Assembly (NCBI RefSeq): GCF_047495495.1
Contig: NZ_CP179930.1
Location: forward strand, 620,001-684,000
DNA length: 64,000 nucleotides
Reading direction: 5' to 3'
Source: Zymobacter sp047495495
GTDB taxonomy: Bacteria > Pseudomonadota > Gammaproteobacteria > Pseudomonadales > Halomonadaceae
Shown here: piece by piece, positions 50,327 through 60,013 of the stretch
Layout of the letters: every line of letters starts with the position of its first letter
Numbering within the stretch: position 1 is the first letter of the stretch
Notes under the pieces: model-generated
What the model was told of the DNA's origin: nothing
The model's database searches: none
Seen by the model: only the letters and a program-made list of their open reading frames with translations
Made by a program: the position numbers and the translations under genes

Positions 50327-53300
50327 ATGAAGCATGACCAACGGCTTGGCATGATGGCCTTGATCAGAACGATGCTCTATGTCGCGTGCATGGCGGTGCT
50401 ATGCGGGCCTGCCTTGGCGCAGGAGGCTTCTCTTCCTGAACGCAGCGAAGTGGCGCGTCAGTTGGCGGCGCTGGAACGTGGCGATCAGACTGACCCTCAG
50501 TATCAGCGCCAGCGTCAGGCGCTGGATGCTACTCTAAAAGCGCTTGATCAGCTTGCCGCTATCCATCAGCAGGAAAGCGATCTGCGCGGCCGTATCACCA
50601 ATGCTCCTGCGCAGCAGCGCCGCTATCAGGATCAGCTGGCGCAGATCAACCCTACCCTCATTCCCGATGAAGATCGGCTGGCGCACCTTTCGTTACCGCA
50701 GCTTCAGCAGACCATGAGCGGTGCATTGGAAAAGCTCAAGTCCTTGCAGGAACAGCTGGGCGACGTCAATCAGCGCGTGGCTACGGCCCAGACACTTCCC
50801 GAGCGGGCGCAGAGTGCTATTGGACGGCTACAGCGCGATGCCCAGCAGATGCGCAATCAGTTGCGTGGCGAAGAGGGCAGTTCGGCATCGCCCGTTGAGC
50901 GTACGGCATTGGCCGTGCGCCTTCAGGCTGCCGATGCTGAGATCGCGTTGCACCGTACTGAGCTGGCCGATAGCACGGTGCTGCGTGATCTGGCGCAGCA
51001 AGAGCGCGCGCTGCTGTCCAAGCAATTGGAAGCTCAGCAGCACTTGCTGTCGTGGCTGCAGCAGGTGATCGACCAGCAGCGTCGGGATCACTCCCGCCAG
51101 ACCATCGACAATATCAATGAAACCGTTGCCGGGCCGCTGCGGCAGGACCCTCGTGTCAAACAGGTGCTGGAGCATAACCAGAGCCTCAGTGATGCGCTGC
51201 TGAAGACCACCGACCGCATCAACTCGATGGTTGGCGATGCCATTCGGGTGCGCAGCCAGCTGGATACGGCGCAGCAGGTACAGGGCAATCTGGCCCGCCA
51301 GATCGAGGCGATGCGCGGTAGCGTACTGCTGTCACGCATCCTGCGTCAGCAACGCCAAGTGCTGCCTGATGTGGATTCTCCCCGTCAGCTGACCAATGAA
51401 ATAGCCGATCTGCGGCTTCAGCAGTTCAACGTTGAACAATCCCGCGAGTCGCTGACGCGTTTGGACGATTATGTGAATCAGCTGGTGGCCTCACCGCCGT
51501 TGCTGGGCGATGCCACTAAGGAAAACGGGGCCAGCGATGACGCACTGCGCGCTGTACTGACCCCGCTCTATCAGTCGCAGCGTGACCTGCTGGATCAGCT
51601 GGATCATGAATACGGTACGCTGCTGACGGCGTTGATTGATGTGCAGCTCAACCAGCAGTTACTGATTTCCACCACGACCGATGTCCGCAATACGATCGAA
51701 GAACAGCTGTTCTGGGTGGCGAGCGGCCGTCCGCTAGGCTGGGAGTGGTTCAAAACCCTACCGGGCAAGGCGTTGGATGAACTGAAGGACCCTGAATGGG
51801 CCCATATGCTCAGCACGTTTCTGATCACGCCTTCGCCGTGGATATTTGCTGCGCTGCCGCTGGTGGTGCTGGTAACAGGACTGTCGATCTTCCGGCGGCG
51901 CATACGCGCTGCGTTGCAGCGCTTGCAAGATGAAGTGGGCAAGCTGAGGCAGGATACGCAGCTGCATACGCCGTGGGCAGTGCTGCTTGAACTGGTGCTG
52001 GCGGCCCGTGGGCCTATCGCGCTGGCCACTGTGGGAATGGGGCTTCGCCTTGCCGGTAGCAGTGGTGGTGTGCTGCTGGGGAAATCGCTGATCTATGTGG
52101 CGATGTCGTGGGGGTATTTTGCCTGGGCACACCGTTTGCTGGTCGATAACGGTGTGGCTGTGCGGCATTTCCACTGGCCGGAGCGCTATGTCGCCCAGCT
52201 GCGCCGCTGGATTGCGGCGTTAGGTGCCGTACTGATGCCGACCATCTTTGTGGTGCGGATGACGCAGGGTTTTGACCTGCCGCTAGAAGATCAGCCTATT
52301 GCGTTGCTCGTGCTGATGGGGTGCTTCCTTGCGATGAGCTTCATTCTGCTGCGGCTGGTGTGGAGCCATGTGCCACATGTGGGCGTGAAGCCGCTGCGGC
52401 TGGTGCTGGGCATTATCGTGGCGACCATTCCGCTGCTGCTGGTCGGGTTGATCATCTATGGCTACGGCTATACCGCCATTCGCCTGTCGACGCGTTTCGT
52501 GACCAGTCTCTATATTCTGGGCATGTGGGTACTGGCGGAAGCCATTATCGTGCGCGGCCTAGCCGTTGCGGCCCGGCGTCTTGCCTATCGGCGCCTCGTT
52601 GAGCGACGCAGAGCGTTGCACCGCCAGCAGTCGGGCGATACTGCGGGTGCCGAGTCAGCAGCGGAAGTGCTGGAAGAGCCACCGCTGGATATGGATCAGG
52701 TCAACCATCAGTCGCTGCGCCTATCCCGGCTGGCACTGCTATCGTTCTTCCTCGTCGTGCTGTACGTCGTCTGGGCCAACCTGCTCAACGTGCTGTCGTA
52801 CCTTGATTCGGTGACGGTATGGGATGTCCGCGATGGCAATCAGACCGTCACGCATGTCACGGTAATCGGCTTGATCATGGCGCTGATGGCGCTGCCCATT
52901 GCCATTACGCTGTCACGCAACCTGCCCGGACTGCTGGAGGTGACGGTACTGTCGCGTATGCGACTGAAGGCGGGCAATGCCTACGCGATCACCTCGGTGC
53001 TCTCCTATACCATCATGGGGGTCGGGATCGTGGCGGCACTGGGGCTGCTCGGGCTGTCGTGGTCGAAACTGCAATGGCTGCTGACCGCTCTGGGGGTCGG
53101 GTTGGGGTTCGGGTTGCAGGAAATCTTCGCCAACTTCATTTCAGGCTTGATCATCCTGTTTGAGCGCCCGATTCGCATCGGTGACACCATCACGCTTAAC
53201 GATCTACATGGCAAGGTTACGCGTATCCGCATTCGCGCCACGACCGTAATGGACTTCGACCATAAAGAGATCATCATCCCGAACAAGACTTTTGTCACCG

Positions 53301-53692
53301 ACCGTCTGATCAACTGGTCACTGTCGGACAGCGTCACACGCGTGGTACTGACCTTCGGTGTGGCACACGGTAGCAATCTAGATGAGGCACGCCGCCTGAT
53401 GCTTCAGGCTATCTATGAGGTACCGATGATCCTTGAAGAGCCTGCTCCCGAAATCTTCTGCATGGACTACACTCCCGATGCCTTCAATTTCGAAGTGCGT
53501 GTGTATGTGAACGATGTTGCACATCGACTGGCAACGCGCGATGCGCTGAACCGCGGCGTGGATCGACTGTTCCGCGAGGCTGGGATTCAGATCGCTTATC
53601 GCCAGATGGATGTGTGGCTGCACAACAAGGATGGGGACGCCAAGCTGGTCGATCAGCGCAAGGCCGCCTTGTTCAATGATGATAAGAAATAA
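50327..53692 (+). CDS. mscK: Mechanosensitive channel MscK (KefA)
   Basis: A 1121-residue protein, almost the same length as E. coli MscK (1120). A signal peptide (to about ALAQ, residue 31) is followed by a long periplasmic coiled-coil domain (about 40-450), an array of membrane helices and the MscS core: LGVGLGFGLQEIFANFISGLIILFERPIRIGDTITL, then KVTRIRIRATTVMDFDHKEIIIPNKTF. AAGGGAGAC supports the start at 50327. MscK in E. coli is K+-responsive and protects against osmotic downshock. Confidence 0.94.
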   Translation: MKHDQRLGMMALIRTMLYVACMAVLCGPALAQEASLPERSEVARQLAALERGDQTDPQYQRQRQALDATLKALDQLAAIHQQESDLRGRITNAPAQQRRYQDQLAQINPTLIPDEDRLAHLSLPQLQQTMSGALEKLKSLQEQLGDVNQRVATAQTLPERAQSAIGRLQRDAQQMRNQLRGEEGSSASPVERTALAVRLQAADAEIALHRTELADSTVLRDLAQQERALLSKQLEAQQHLLSWLQQVIDQQRRDHSRQTIDNINETVAGPLRQDPRVKQVLEHNQSLSDALLKTTDRINSMVGDAIRVRSQLDTAQQVQGNLARQIEAMRGSVLLSRILRQQRQVLPDVDSPRQLTNEIADLRLQQFNVEQSRESLTRLDDYVNQLVASPPLLGDATKENGASDDALRAVLTPLYQSQRDLLDQLDHEYGTLLTALIDVQLNQQLLISTTTDVRNTIEEQLFWVASGRPLGWEWFKTLPGKALDELKDPEWAHMLSTFLITPSPWIFAALPLVVLVTGLSIFRRRIRAALQRLQDEVGKLRQDTQLHTPWAVLLELVLAARGPIALATVGMGLRLAGSSGGVLLGKSLIYVAMSWGYFAWAHRLLVDNGVAVRHFHWPERYVAQLRRWIAALGAVLMPTIFVVRMTQGFDLPLEDQPIALLVLMGCFLAMSFILLRLVWSHVPHVGVKPLRLVLGIIVATIPLLLVGLIIYGYGYTAIRLSTRFVTSLYILGMWVLAEAIIVRGLAVAARRLAYRRLVERRRALHRQQSGDTAGAESAAEVLEEPPLDMDQVNHQSLRLSRLALLSFFLVVLYVVWANLLNVLSYLDSVTVWDVRDGNQTVTHVTVIGLIMALMALPIAITLSRNLPGLLEVTVLSRMRLKAGNAYAITSVLSYTIMGVGIVAALGLLGLSWSKLQWLLTALGVGLGFGLQEIFANFISGLIILFERPIRIGDTITLNDLHGKVTRIRIRATTVMDFDHKEIIIPNKTFVTDRLINWSLSDSVTRVVLTFGVAHGSNLDEARRLMLQAIYEVPMILEEPAPEIFCMDYTPDAFNFEVRVYVNDVAHRLATRDALNRGVDRLFREAGIQIAYRQMDVWLHNKDGDAKLVDQRKAALFNDDKK

Positions 53693-53707
53693 GGGGGAGC
53701 AAGGGGG

Positions 53708-54253
53708 ATGAAAGGGCTTGATGAGTTTCTGCTCGGAACATGTCGGCTAGCTGTGCAGCACATCCTCAACTACAGCGCATTTCGTCAGTTGCGGCTGGAT
53801 GAAAGTGGCTGGGCGCCCATGTATGGGCGTCATTCGCGTTTTCTGGAGACGCTGCTTCATCCTGAAGAGGTACTGATCTTTAAGGGCTACTCGCGCACAT
53901 TATACGAGCAACTGATGGCCAACGAGCCGGGTGTCAAAGTGGCGCGCTATCGTGAGCATATTGTGCCGATGGGCTATTTGATCGATCAGATTGAAACCTT
54001 TTTGCTTAATGAAGAAAACCCGATGGCGCCTGAAGAAGCGGCCAGGGTGATGTGCCGCAACCTCGGTATCGCCTATATCACCGTGGATGAAGCCTGGCAT
54101 CTGGACCATGAGTGCAAGTTGAAGGTGTGTATGCCGGATAAGTGGTGCCTTAAAGCCGGTGATCCGATTGCGCGACTGCAAGAAGGCAAAATAGAGCTGG
54201 TAGATAAGGACGGTAATGCGATAACAACGCTGAAAATGAGTTTTGACCACTAG
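53708..54253 (+). CDS. Unrecognised cytoplasmic protein downstream of mscK
   Basis: A 181-residue protein with a strong ribosome site (GGGGGAGCAAGGGGG before ATG), 15 bases after mscK and so probably co-transcribed. It has no signal peptide and no membrane segment. Visible segments are FLETLLHPEEVLIFKGYSRTLYEQLMANEPGVKVARYREHIVPMGYLIDQIETF and a C-terminal beta-rich part (CKLKVCMPDKWCLKAGDPIARLQEGKIELVDKDGNAI). I do not recognise the family. Confidence 0.75.
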   Translation: MKGLDEFLLGTCRLAVQHILNYSAFRQLRLDESGWAPMYGRHSRFLETLLHPEEVLIFKGYSRTLYEQLMANEPGVKVARYREHIVPMGYLIDQIETFLLNEENPMAPEEAARVMCRNLGIAYITVDEAWHLDHECKLKVCMPDKWCLKAGDPIARLQEGKIELVDKDGNAITTLKMSFDH

Positions 54254-54363
54254 CACTTTATTTGGCGTTTGATGGATATAAGCGCCAGCGGCCTGTTTAT
54301 GAATCAGGTCTGTGGGTTACAACACGATTAAGGCTAGTTGGCCTTGTCATGCCGTATCACGAA

Positions 54364-54394
54364 ACCACTATTGATTATATCAATAGTGGTTTTT
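54364..54394 (+). terminator. Terminator after the mscK-linked gene
   Basis: An 11-bp AT-rich perfect stem (ACCACTATTGA and its complement) with a TTATA loop, followed by five T. Confidence 0.8.
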
Positions 54395-54541
54395 CTTATA
54401 ATGAATCAGATGTCATTACGCTTCTTTCAGAAAGTTCCTAAAAGAAAATAATACAAAAGTGCTTATATATTTCCTGCCCCTATGGTCAGGTGGTATTCTT
54501 TTTTGTTCAACACAAATCTAAACAAAAAAGGTACGGTATTC

Positions 54542-55723
54542 ATGACAACGGCCCCTTCATCACGTCCTCCCTTCCGCGCCGACGTCGTCGGTAGCTACCT
54601 GCGACCGGCCTATCTGCACGAAGCGCGTGCACGCTTTGCCGACGGTGAGATCAGCGCTGAAGCGTTGACGGCCGCCGAAGACAAGGCCATCACCGAGCTG
54701 GTGGCACAGCAGAAGGCCGTGGGTCTTCAGGTCATCACCGACGGTGAGTTCCGCCGCAGCTGGTGGCACCTTGATTTCATGTGGGCGCTGAACGGCGTCG
54801 AAAAAGCCGATGTCAGTAAAGGCTATGTGTTCGAAGGCGAAGAAACGCGCGCTGAAACGGCACGTCTGTCCGGTAAAATTTCCGGTGACAACCATGCGTT
54901 TATCGAGCACTTCACGTTCCTGCTGCAGTTCGCTGAACCGGGTATCACGCCGCGTCTGACCGTGCCGTCTCCGGCACAGTTCTTGGCGGAGCTGCAGCGT
55001 CCGGAAAACAAACCGGCGACGGATGCGATCTACCCGTCCGAGCAGGCGCTGCTGGACGACATCGCTGCCGCCTATCGTACGTTTATCGCTGAACTGTACG
55101 CTGCGGGTTGTCGCAATCTGCAGCTGGACGATTGCACGTGGGGCATGTTGGTCGATCCTAAGTTCGCTGGTGCCGGTGGTGCGGATACGCCGAACTCTAC
55201 GGCGTCCTGTGGTTGCGGTCAGCACGGCAGCACGCCGGCGGTATCTGGCAAGGTGCAGACGCTGGCCGAGCTGTATCTGTCGGTGAACAATGCCGCCATC
55301 GAAGGTGCTCCTGAGGACATGGTGCTGACGACGCACGTCTGCCGCGGTAACTACCACTCGTCATGGGCCGCCAGCGGTGGCTATCAGCCGGTGGCCGATG
55401 TGCTGTTCGGCCGTGAAAACGTTGCGGCCTACTACCTTGAGTTTGACACCGAGCGCTCTGGTGACTTCTCACCGCTGGCGAAGGTTTCCGGTGACAAGCA
55501 AGTGGTGCTGGGGCTGGTATCGTCCAAATTCGGCGAACTGGAAGACAAGCAGGCGGTGATCGCGCGCATCAAGGAAGCGACTCAGTATCTGCCGCTGGAA
55601 CGTCTGTGCCTGAGCACTCAGTGTGGTTTTGCCTCTACTGAAGAAGGCAACATCATTACCGAAGCCCAGCAGTGGGCGAAGATTGCGCTGATCAAAGAGA
55701 TCGCGGACGAGGTGTGGGCCTAA
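54542..55723 (+). CDS. MetE C-terminal-like methyltransferase (YxjG/YxjH type)
   Basis: A 393-residue protein homologous to the catalytic C-terminal half of cobalamin-independent methionine synthase, without the N-terminal half. It begins FRADVVGSYLRPAYLHEAR and has TDGEFRRSWWHLDFMW, LQLDDCTWGMLVDP, a GCGQH insert, the zinc-ligand region THVCRGNYHSSW and a C-terminal zinc cysteine in LSTQCGFAS. YxjG/YxjH proteins are thought to use simpler methyl donors than MetE, but the exact donor here is unknown. The start at 54542 follows AAAAAAGG. Confidence 0.88.
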   Translation: MTTAPSSRPPFRADVVGSYLRPAYLHEARARFADGEISAEALTAAEDKAITELVAQQKAVGLQVITDGEFRRSWWHLDFMWALNGVEKADVSKGYVFEGEETRAETARLSGKISGDNHAFIEHFTFLLQFAEPGITPRLTVPSPAQFLAELQRPENKPATDAIYPSEQALLDDIAAAYRTFIAELYAAGCRNLQLDDCTWGMLVDPKFAGAGGADTPNSTASCGCGQHGSTPAVSGKVQTLAELYLSVNNAAIEGAPEDMVLTTHVCRGNYHSSWAASGGYQPVADVLFGRENVAAYYLEFDTERSGDFSPLAKVSGDKQVVLGLVSSKFGELEDKQAVIARIKEATQYLPLERLCLSTQCGFASTEEGNIITEAQQWAKIALIKEIADEVWA

Positions 55724-55814
55724 GCGATCGCGCTATCTGCATGCTCTTTTCGGCTAGGCATCGGCGGCATCTGATGACCTGTGTCTGAAAATGAAGACGT
55801 GCATCCCACCAATG

Positions 55815-55848
55815 AAAGCGCCGAGGATGGTAGTCCTCGGCGCTTTTT
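55815..55848 (+). terminator. Terminator of the MetE-like gene
   Basis: A 13-bp stem (AAAGCGCCGAGGA and its complement) with a 6-nt loop and a T5 run. On the minus strand it could also end the phospho-lyase gene, which stops at 55901. Confidence 0.9.
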
Positions 55849-55900
55849 CTATAGGCAAACGTTTTTCTATCGGTGAGCGTTTTTTTATAAATGGAAAAGC

Positions 55901-57241
55901 TCACGCGAGCAGGCGGGCGAGGCTTCTGTCCAGAGCGCCGACCAGCCATTCGATATCGTCAGCTTGGAAGGCCAGCGGTGGTCGCAGCTTGAGTACGTTG
56001 CCGTAGGGGCCTGCCACAGAGGTCAGTACGCGCTCCTCTCGCAGTGCCTCAATCAGGTTTAGGGCCAATGTCTTGTCAGGGGTTTTGCTGGCGCGATCGC
56101 TGACCAGCTCGAAGCCAATGAACAGTCCTGCACCGCGTACATCGCCTACGCAGTCATACTTATCTTGCAGCGTTCGCAGGGCGGCCAGTAATTCGGTGCC
56201 GACTGTCAGGCTGTGTTCCTGCAATCCTTCTTGCTGAATCACGTTGAGTACGGCCTGTGCTGCTGCCATGGCGACAGGGTTGCCGCCGAACGTATTGAAG
56301 TAGGGAATCTGATCGCTGAACGAGGCCAGTACCTCGTGCCGCGCCAGCAGTCCCGATACCGGGATGCCATTGCCCATCGGTTTGCCGGTCGTGACGATAT
56401 CGGGTACTACGTCGTGGCGACCGAATCCCCAGAACGATTCCCCCGTGCGGGCGAAGCCAGGCTGCACTTCATCCGCGATGAAGATGCCGCCGTTGGCGTG
56501 CACGACCTCAATGGCCTTCTGCAGGAAGCCGCGCGGGTAGGGTAGTACACCGTCGGATGAAAAGATCGAATCGGCTAGAAAACCGGCGAAGGTAATGCCG
56601 TGCGCGGCCATATCGTCGATCTGCTGCTGTATCTCGTGGGCGAACCACTCTCCCAGATCCGGTGCATCGACGCGATAGTGATCAGGCGGCATGACGAGGC
56701 GGGTGGTCGGGGCTAACGGTTGACCACTGCCGAGTGCCGGTGAGGCGCCTGAGGTCAGATCGCTGGTGCCGTGATAGGCCTCCTTGGTCACGATGATGCC
56801 CGTACCGCCGCTGTGAGCGCGGGCCACACGGATGGCAAGATCGTTAGCTTCCGAGCCGGTGCACATGTACATCGCACGGTCGATTTCAGCGGGAAGTGTG
56901 GCCAGCAACGCTTCGCTGTAGTCGAGGATCCGTTCATGCAGATAGCGTGTGTGCGTATTGAGCTGGCCCATCTGAGAACAGACAGCATCAATGACGGCCG
57001 GGTGGCAATGGCCGATGCTGGCCACGTTGTTGTAGACGTCGAGGTACTGGCGGCCGTCGGCATCCCATAGGTATTGCCCCTTGCCTTTCACCAGATGCAC
57101 TGGGGTGCGATAGAACAGCCGATAAGCACCGCCTAGCACTTGGCCGCGCTTATCGGTCAGCGCTCGAATGTTGGGGCTGAGTGCATCGGCATGTTCTGCG
57201 CGAAAACTGTTGGTATCCATGATGGTGGAGCGCGTTTTCAT
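55901..57241 (-). CDS. Class-III PLP enzyme, probable ethanolamine-phosphate phospho-lyase
   Basis: A 446-residue fold-type I PLP enzyme. Motifs are LDVYNNVASIGHCHP, MYMCTGSEANDLAIR (129 onward), the PLP aspartate in FIADEVQPGFARTGESFWGF (Asp257), the PLP lysine in TTGKPMGNGIPVSG (Lys287) and FGGNPVAMAAA. The sequence belongs to the AGXT2-like group, which includes ethanolamine-phosphate and phosphohydroxylysine phospho-lyases as well as ordinary aminotransferases. It is next to an ethanolamine permease gene (same strand) and across from an APH-fold kinase, so the lyase reading is favoured by context. An aminotransferase is the alternative. Confidence 0.8.
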   Translation of the reverse strand: MKTRSTIMDTNSFRAEHADALSPNIRALTDKRGQVLGGAYRLFYRTPVHLVKGKGQYLWDADGRQYLDVYNNVASIGHCHPAVIDAVCSQMGQLNTHTRYLHERILDYSEALLATLPAEIDRAMYMCTGSEANDLAIRVARAHSGGTGIIVTKEAYHGTSDLTSGASPALGSGQPLAPTTRLVMPPDHYRVDAPDLGEWFAHEIQQQIDDMAAHGITFAGFLADSIFSSDGVLPYPRGFLQKAIEVVHANGGIFIADEVQPGFARTGESFWGFGRHDVVPDIVTTGKPMGNGIPVSGLLARHEVLASFSDQIPYFNTFGGNPVAMAAAQAVLNVIQQEGLQEHSLTVGTELLAALRTLQDKYDCVGDVRGAGLFIGFELVSDRASKTPDKTLALNLIEALREERVLTSVAGPYGNVLKLRPPLAFQADDIEWLVGALDRSLARLLA

Positions 57242-57333
57242 GAGTCACCTCGTTGAGGGCGTGAAGATCGAGAAACCGAAGCCGTAAAGCGTAAAGAGAG
57301 CAACCGGGAGCCGTAGTTCTGGCAGCAGCGATG

Positions 57334-58701
57334 TCAGGCTTCGCTTTCCAGTGCAGTTGCGGGGGCCGCCTGCCGTTCTCGGCGGTTCTTGGTGGTGAGG
57401 AAGTACAGGTAGCCCACTCCCATAAACAGCAGGAATAGAGCGGCGATCATCAGGTTGAACCACAGCATGGCGGCCAGACAGATGATGGCGAAGATCAGGG
57501 CAACGGCGGGCACGATGGGATAGCCGGGGGCTCGGAAGCTGCGTGGAAGATCTGGGGCCGTGCGGCGCAGACGAAACAGGCTCAGCATGCTCATAATGTA
57601 CATCACGATAGCGCCGAAGACGGCCATGGTGATCATCGCGGCAGTCAAGCTCATGCCCTGTAGATTGATGCCGTCGCCGAAGATCGCAATGATGCCCACC
57701 ACGCCGCCGGCCAGAATGGCACGGTAGGGCGTCTGGAAGCGTGACAGCTTGGCCAGCCCCTGCGGGAGGTAGCCCGCGCGGGCCAGTGCGAACAGCTGGC
57801 GCGAATAGCCCAAGATAATGCCGTGGAAGCTGGCTATCAGACCGAACAACCCGATCCATACCAGCATGTGCATCCAGTTGGAGTGTTCGCCAACGATCAT
57901 CTTCATTGCCTGTGGCAGCGGGTCGTTGATACCCGACAGTACGCGCCAGTCGCCTGCGCTGCCGGCCATCAGCATTACCCCAATCGCCAGCACGACCAGC
58001 GTCATGATGCCGGTGATATAGGCGCGGGGAATGGTGCGCGTTGGGTTCTTGGCTTCTTCAGCTGCCATAGCGGCACCTTCAATGGCAAGAAAGAACCAGA
58101 TGGCGAAGGGAATCGCGGCAAAGATGCCCGCCATAGCGGTACCTGAAAAGCTATCGCTGCCCGCCCAGCCGTGGGCCGTGAAGTGGGCCAGGCTGAAGCC
58201 GGGCGCGACCACTCCCATAAAAACCAGCAGTTCGATGACAGCCAGTACCGTGACGACCAGTTCAAACATCGCCGCCAGCTTCACCCCAAGAATATTGAGC
58301 GTCATGAAGACGAAATAGGCTCCGATGGCGGCGTATTTGGGGCTGAGTGTGGGGTACTGCACGTTCAGATAGGCCCCAATGGCCATCGCGATAGCGGGTG
58401 GGGCAAACACGAATTCAATCAGTGTCGCCATGCCCGCAATCAGACCGCCCGTATCGCCAAAGGCTCGGCGACTGTAAGCGAAGGGCCCGCCTGCATGCGG
58501 GATGGCGGTAGTTAGCTCGGTAAAGCTAAAGATGAAGCAGGTGTACATCACGGCGATAAACAGTGTCGTGACCAGAAAGCCGAGCGTTCCGGCCGTGCCC
58601 CAGCCATAGCTCCAGCCAAAGTATTCGCCGGAAATCACCAGCCCGACAGCGATTCCCCAAAGGTGCAGCGTACCCAGTGTGGGCTTGAGTGCGTGTGTCA
58701 T
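57334..58701 (-). CDS. eat: Ethanolamine permease (APC superfamily, Eat type)
   Basis: A 455-residue transporter with about 12 membrane segments. The sequence GLVISGEYFGWSYGWGTAGTLGFLVTTLFIA, MYTCFIFSFTELTTAIPHAGGPFAYSRRAFG and EFVFAPPAIAMAIGAYLNVQYP strongly resembles the ethanolamine permeases of pseudomonads. GAGGACGG 8 bases before ATG 58701 favours that start over 58716. It ends 92 bases before the phospho-lyase gene on the same strand and is probably in one operon with it. Confidence 0.88.
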   Translation of the reverse strand: MTHALKPTLGTLHLWGIAVGLVISGEYFGWSYGWGTAGTLGFLVTTLFIAVMYTCFIFSFTELTTAIPHAGGPFAYSRRAFGDTGGLIAGMATLIEFVFAPPAIAMAIGAYLNVQYPTLSPKYAAIGAYFVFMTLNILGVKLAAMFELVVTVLAVIELLVFMGVVAPGFSLAHFTAHGWAGSDSFSGTAMAGIFAAIPFAIWFFLAIEGAAMAAEEAKNPTRTIPRAYITGIMTLVVLAIGVMLMAGSAGDWRVLSGINDPLPQAMKMIVGEHSNWMHMLVWIGLFGLIASFHGIILGYSRQLFALARAGYLPQGLAKLSRFQTPYRAILAGGVVGIIAIFGDGINLQGMSLTAAMITMAVFGAIVMYIMSMLSLFRLRRTAPDLPRSFRAPGYPIVPAVALIFAIICLAAMLWFNLMIAALFLLFMGVGYLYFLTTKNRRERQAAPATALESEA

Positions 58702-58717
58702 CACGGCCGTCCTCATT

Positions 58718-58753
58718 GTTGTTGTGTGCTGAAGCGTTGTTGTGTGCCGAAGC
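58718..58753. promoter_or_regulatory. 18-bp tandem direct repeat upstream of the ethanolamine permease
   Basis: Two contiguous copies, GTTGTTGTGTGCTGAAGC and GTTGTTGTGTGCCGAAGC, differ by one base. They lie just upstream of the permease ribosome site within the 271-base divergent region between the permease and the kinase. Direct repeats are the usual operator form for AraC-type regulators, and an araC gene is nearby. The function is inference. Confidence 0.4.
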
Positions 58754-58972
58754 GCTATGCCTGACCACTGTTGTGAGGTCGCTATCGATCATGCCACCAG
58801 GACGAGACGGAAAACTTGACGTGGCCGCGCCTACCTGTGCGCGCTGCGGTCAACTTCGACAGAAAGGGAGAGAGGGTGTCGTCTGGCGTCAAGTGATGCA
58901 CTGACGAGGTCAAGCGCGAAAGGGAACGGGCGCGCCATGCTGAATGCCTCTTATCTGCTTGGAGTACGTTCG

Positions 58973-59977
58973 ATGAGTACCGCTCAGTACGACACCCTTG
59001 ATGATGCTGCGGTAGCGCAGTTGGCCCGTTGCGCGCTGCAGCGCTATCCCTCCCTCAGTGATGGCGAGCTGCAGCTGGTTTGCCGCTCGGAGAACGCGAC
59101 GTTCTGCGTGCAGGCACGGGGACAGCGCTATGCGCTGCGTCTGCATCGTGGTCACTATCACTGCAAGACGGCTATCGAAAGTGAGCTGCTGTGGCTGGAT
59201 GCGCTGCGTGAGGAAGGCATCTCGGTACCAGAAGCGCTCTACGATGGTGAAGGCGTGCGAGTGCAGACGCTATCGTTGCCGAATGGCGAGCAGCGGCATG
59301 CGGTGATCTTTCACTGGGTCGCAGGTGAAATGCCCACTCATGGCATTGACCCGCGAGCCTTTGAGCCACTCGGACAGATTACCGCACGGCTTCATCGTCA
59401 CAGCCAGTGCTGGCAGAAACCCGCGGGATTCACGCGCATTCGCTGGGATCATGCCTCCATGATTGGCGCGGAAGGACATTGGGGCCACTGGCGTGAGGTG
59501 GCTGGATTGCGGCCGAGCGATCGGGCGCTGATGGATGAAGCGGTAGCGCGTATCGGTGTCGAAATGGCCGCGTTTGGAACGTCTCCGGCGCGCTATGGGC
59601 TGATACACGCCGACCTGCGGCTCACTAATTTGCTGCTGCATCAGGGGGAAACGCGCGTCATTGATTTCGACGATTGCGGCATGGGCTGGTATCTACATGA
59701 TCTGGCGGCGGCCATCAGCTTCGAAGAGCATCACCCCAATGCGCCAGCGTGGATCGAACACTGGCTGACCGGTTACGAGCGTGAGGCGCACCTCGACGAC
59801 GATGATCTGGCCGTTATTCCAGCACTGGTAATGCAGCGTCGCATCCAGATGACCGCGTGGGTAGCGTCGCATGCTCAGACCCAAATGGCGCAAAGCCTTG
59901 GCTCTGACTGGATGCACCATACCGTGCGGTTGTGCCGTCGCTATCTGGAAGAGCAGGTGTTGCCTGTGGGGCGCTAG
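58973..59977 (+). CDS. APH-fold small-molecule kinase, probable ethanolamine kinase
   Basis: A 334-residue phosphotransferase of the APH/choline-kinase/homoserine-kinase II fold. The N-lobe lysine region is ALRLHRGHYH. The catalytic loop is LIHADLRLTNLLLH (His212, Asp214, Asn219) and the metal site VIDFDDCGMGW (Asp231). GGAG before ATG 58973 supports the start over an upstream frame at 58937. It is divergent from the permease and phospho-lyase genes. Substrate assignment rests on context: hydroxylysine or another amino alcohol is possible. Confidence 0.75.
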   Translation: MSTAQYDTLDDAAVAQLARCALQRYPSLSDGELQLVCRSENATFCVQARGQRYALRLHRGHYHCKTAIESELLWLDALREEGISVPEALYDGEGVRVQTLSLPNGEQRHAVIFHWVAGEMPTHGIDPRAFEPLGQITARLHRHSQCWQKPAGFTRIRWDHASMIGAEGHWGHWREVAGLRPSDRALMDEAVARIGVEMAAFGTSPARYGLIHADLRLTNLLLHQGETRVIDFDDCGMGWYLHDLAAAISFEEHHPNAPAWIEHWLTGYEREAHLDDDDLAVIPALVMQRRIQMTAWVASHAQTQMAQSLGSDWMHHTVRLCRRYLEEQVLPVGR

Positions 59978-59992
59978 CCACTGTCGCCTTTT

Positions 59993-60010
59993 CGACCGCG
60001 ACCGCGACCG
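59993..60010. repeat. Hexanucleotide repeat (CGACCG)3
   Basis: Three perfect CGACCG units immediately precede the longer GTGGGA array. Confidence 0.85.
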
Positions 60011-60013
60011 CAA

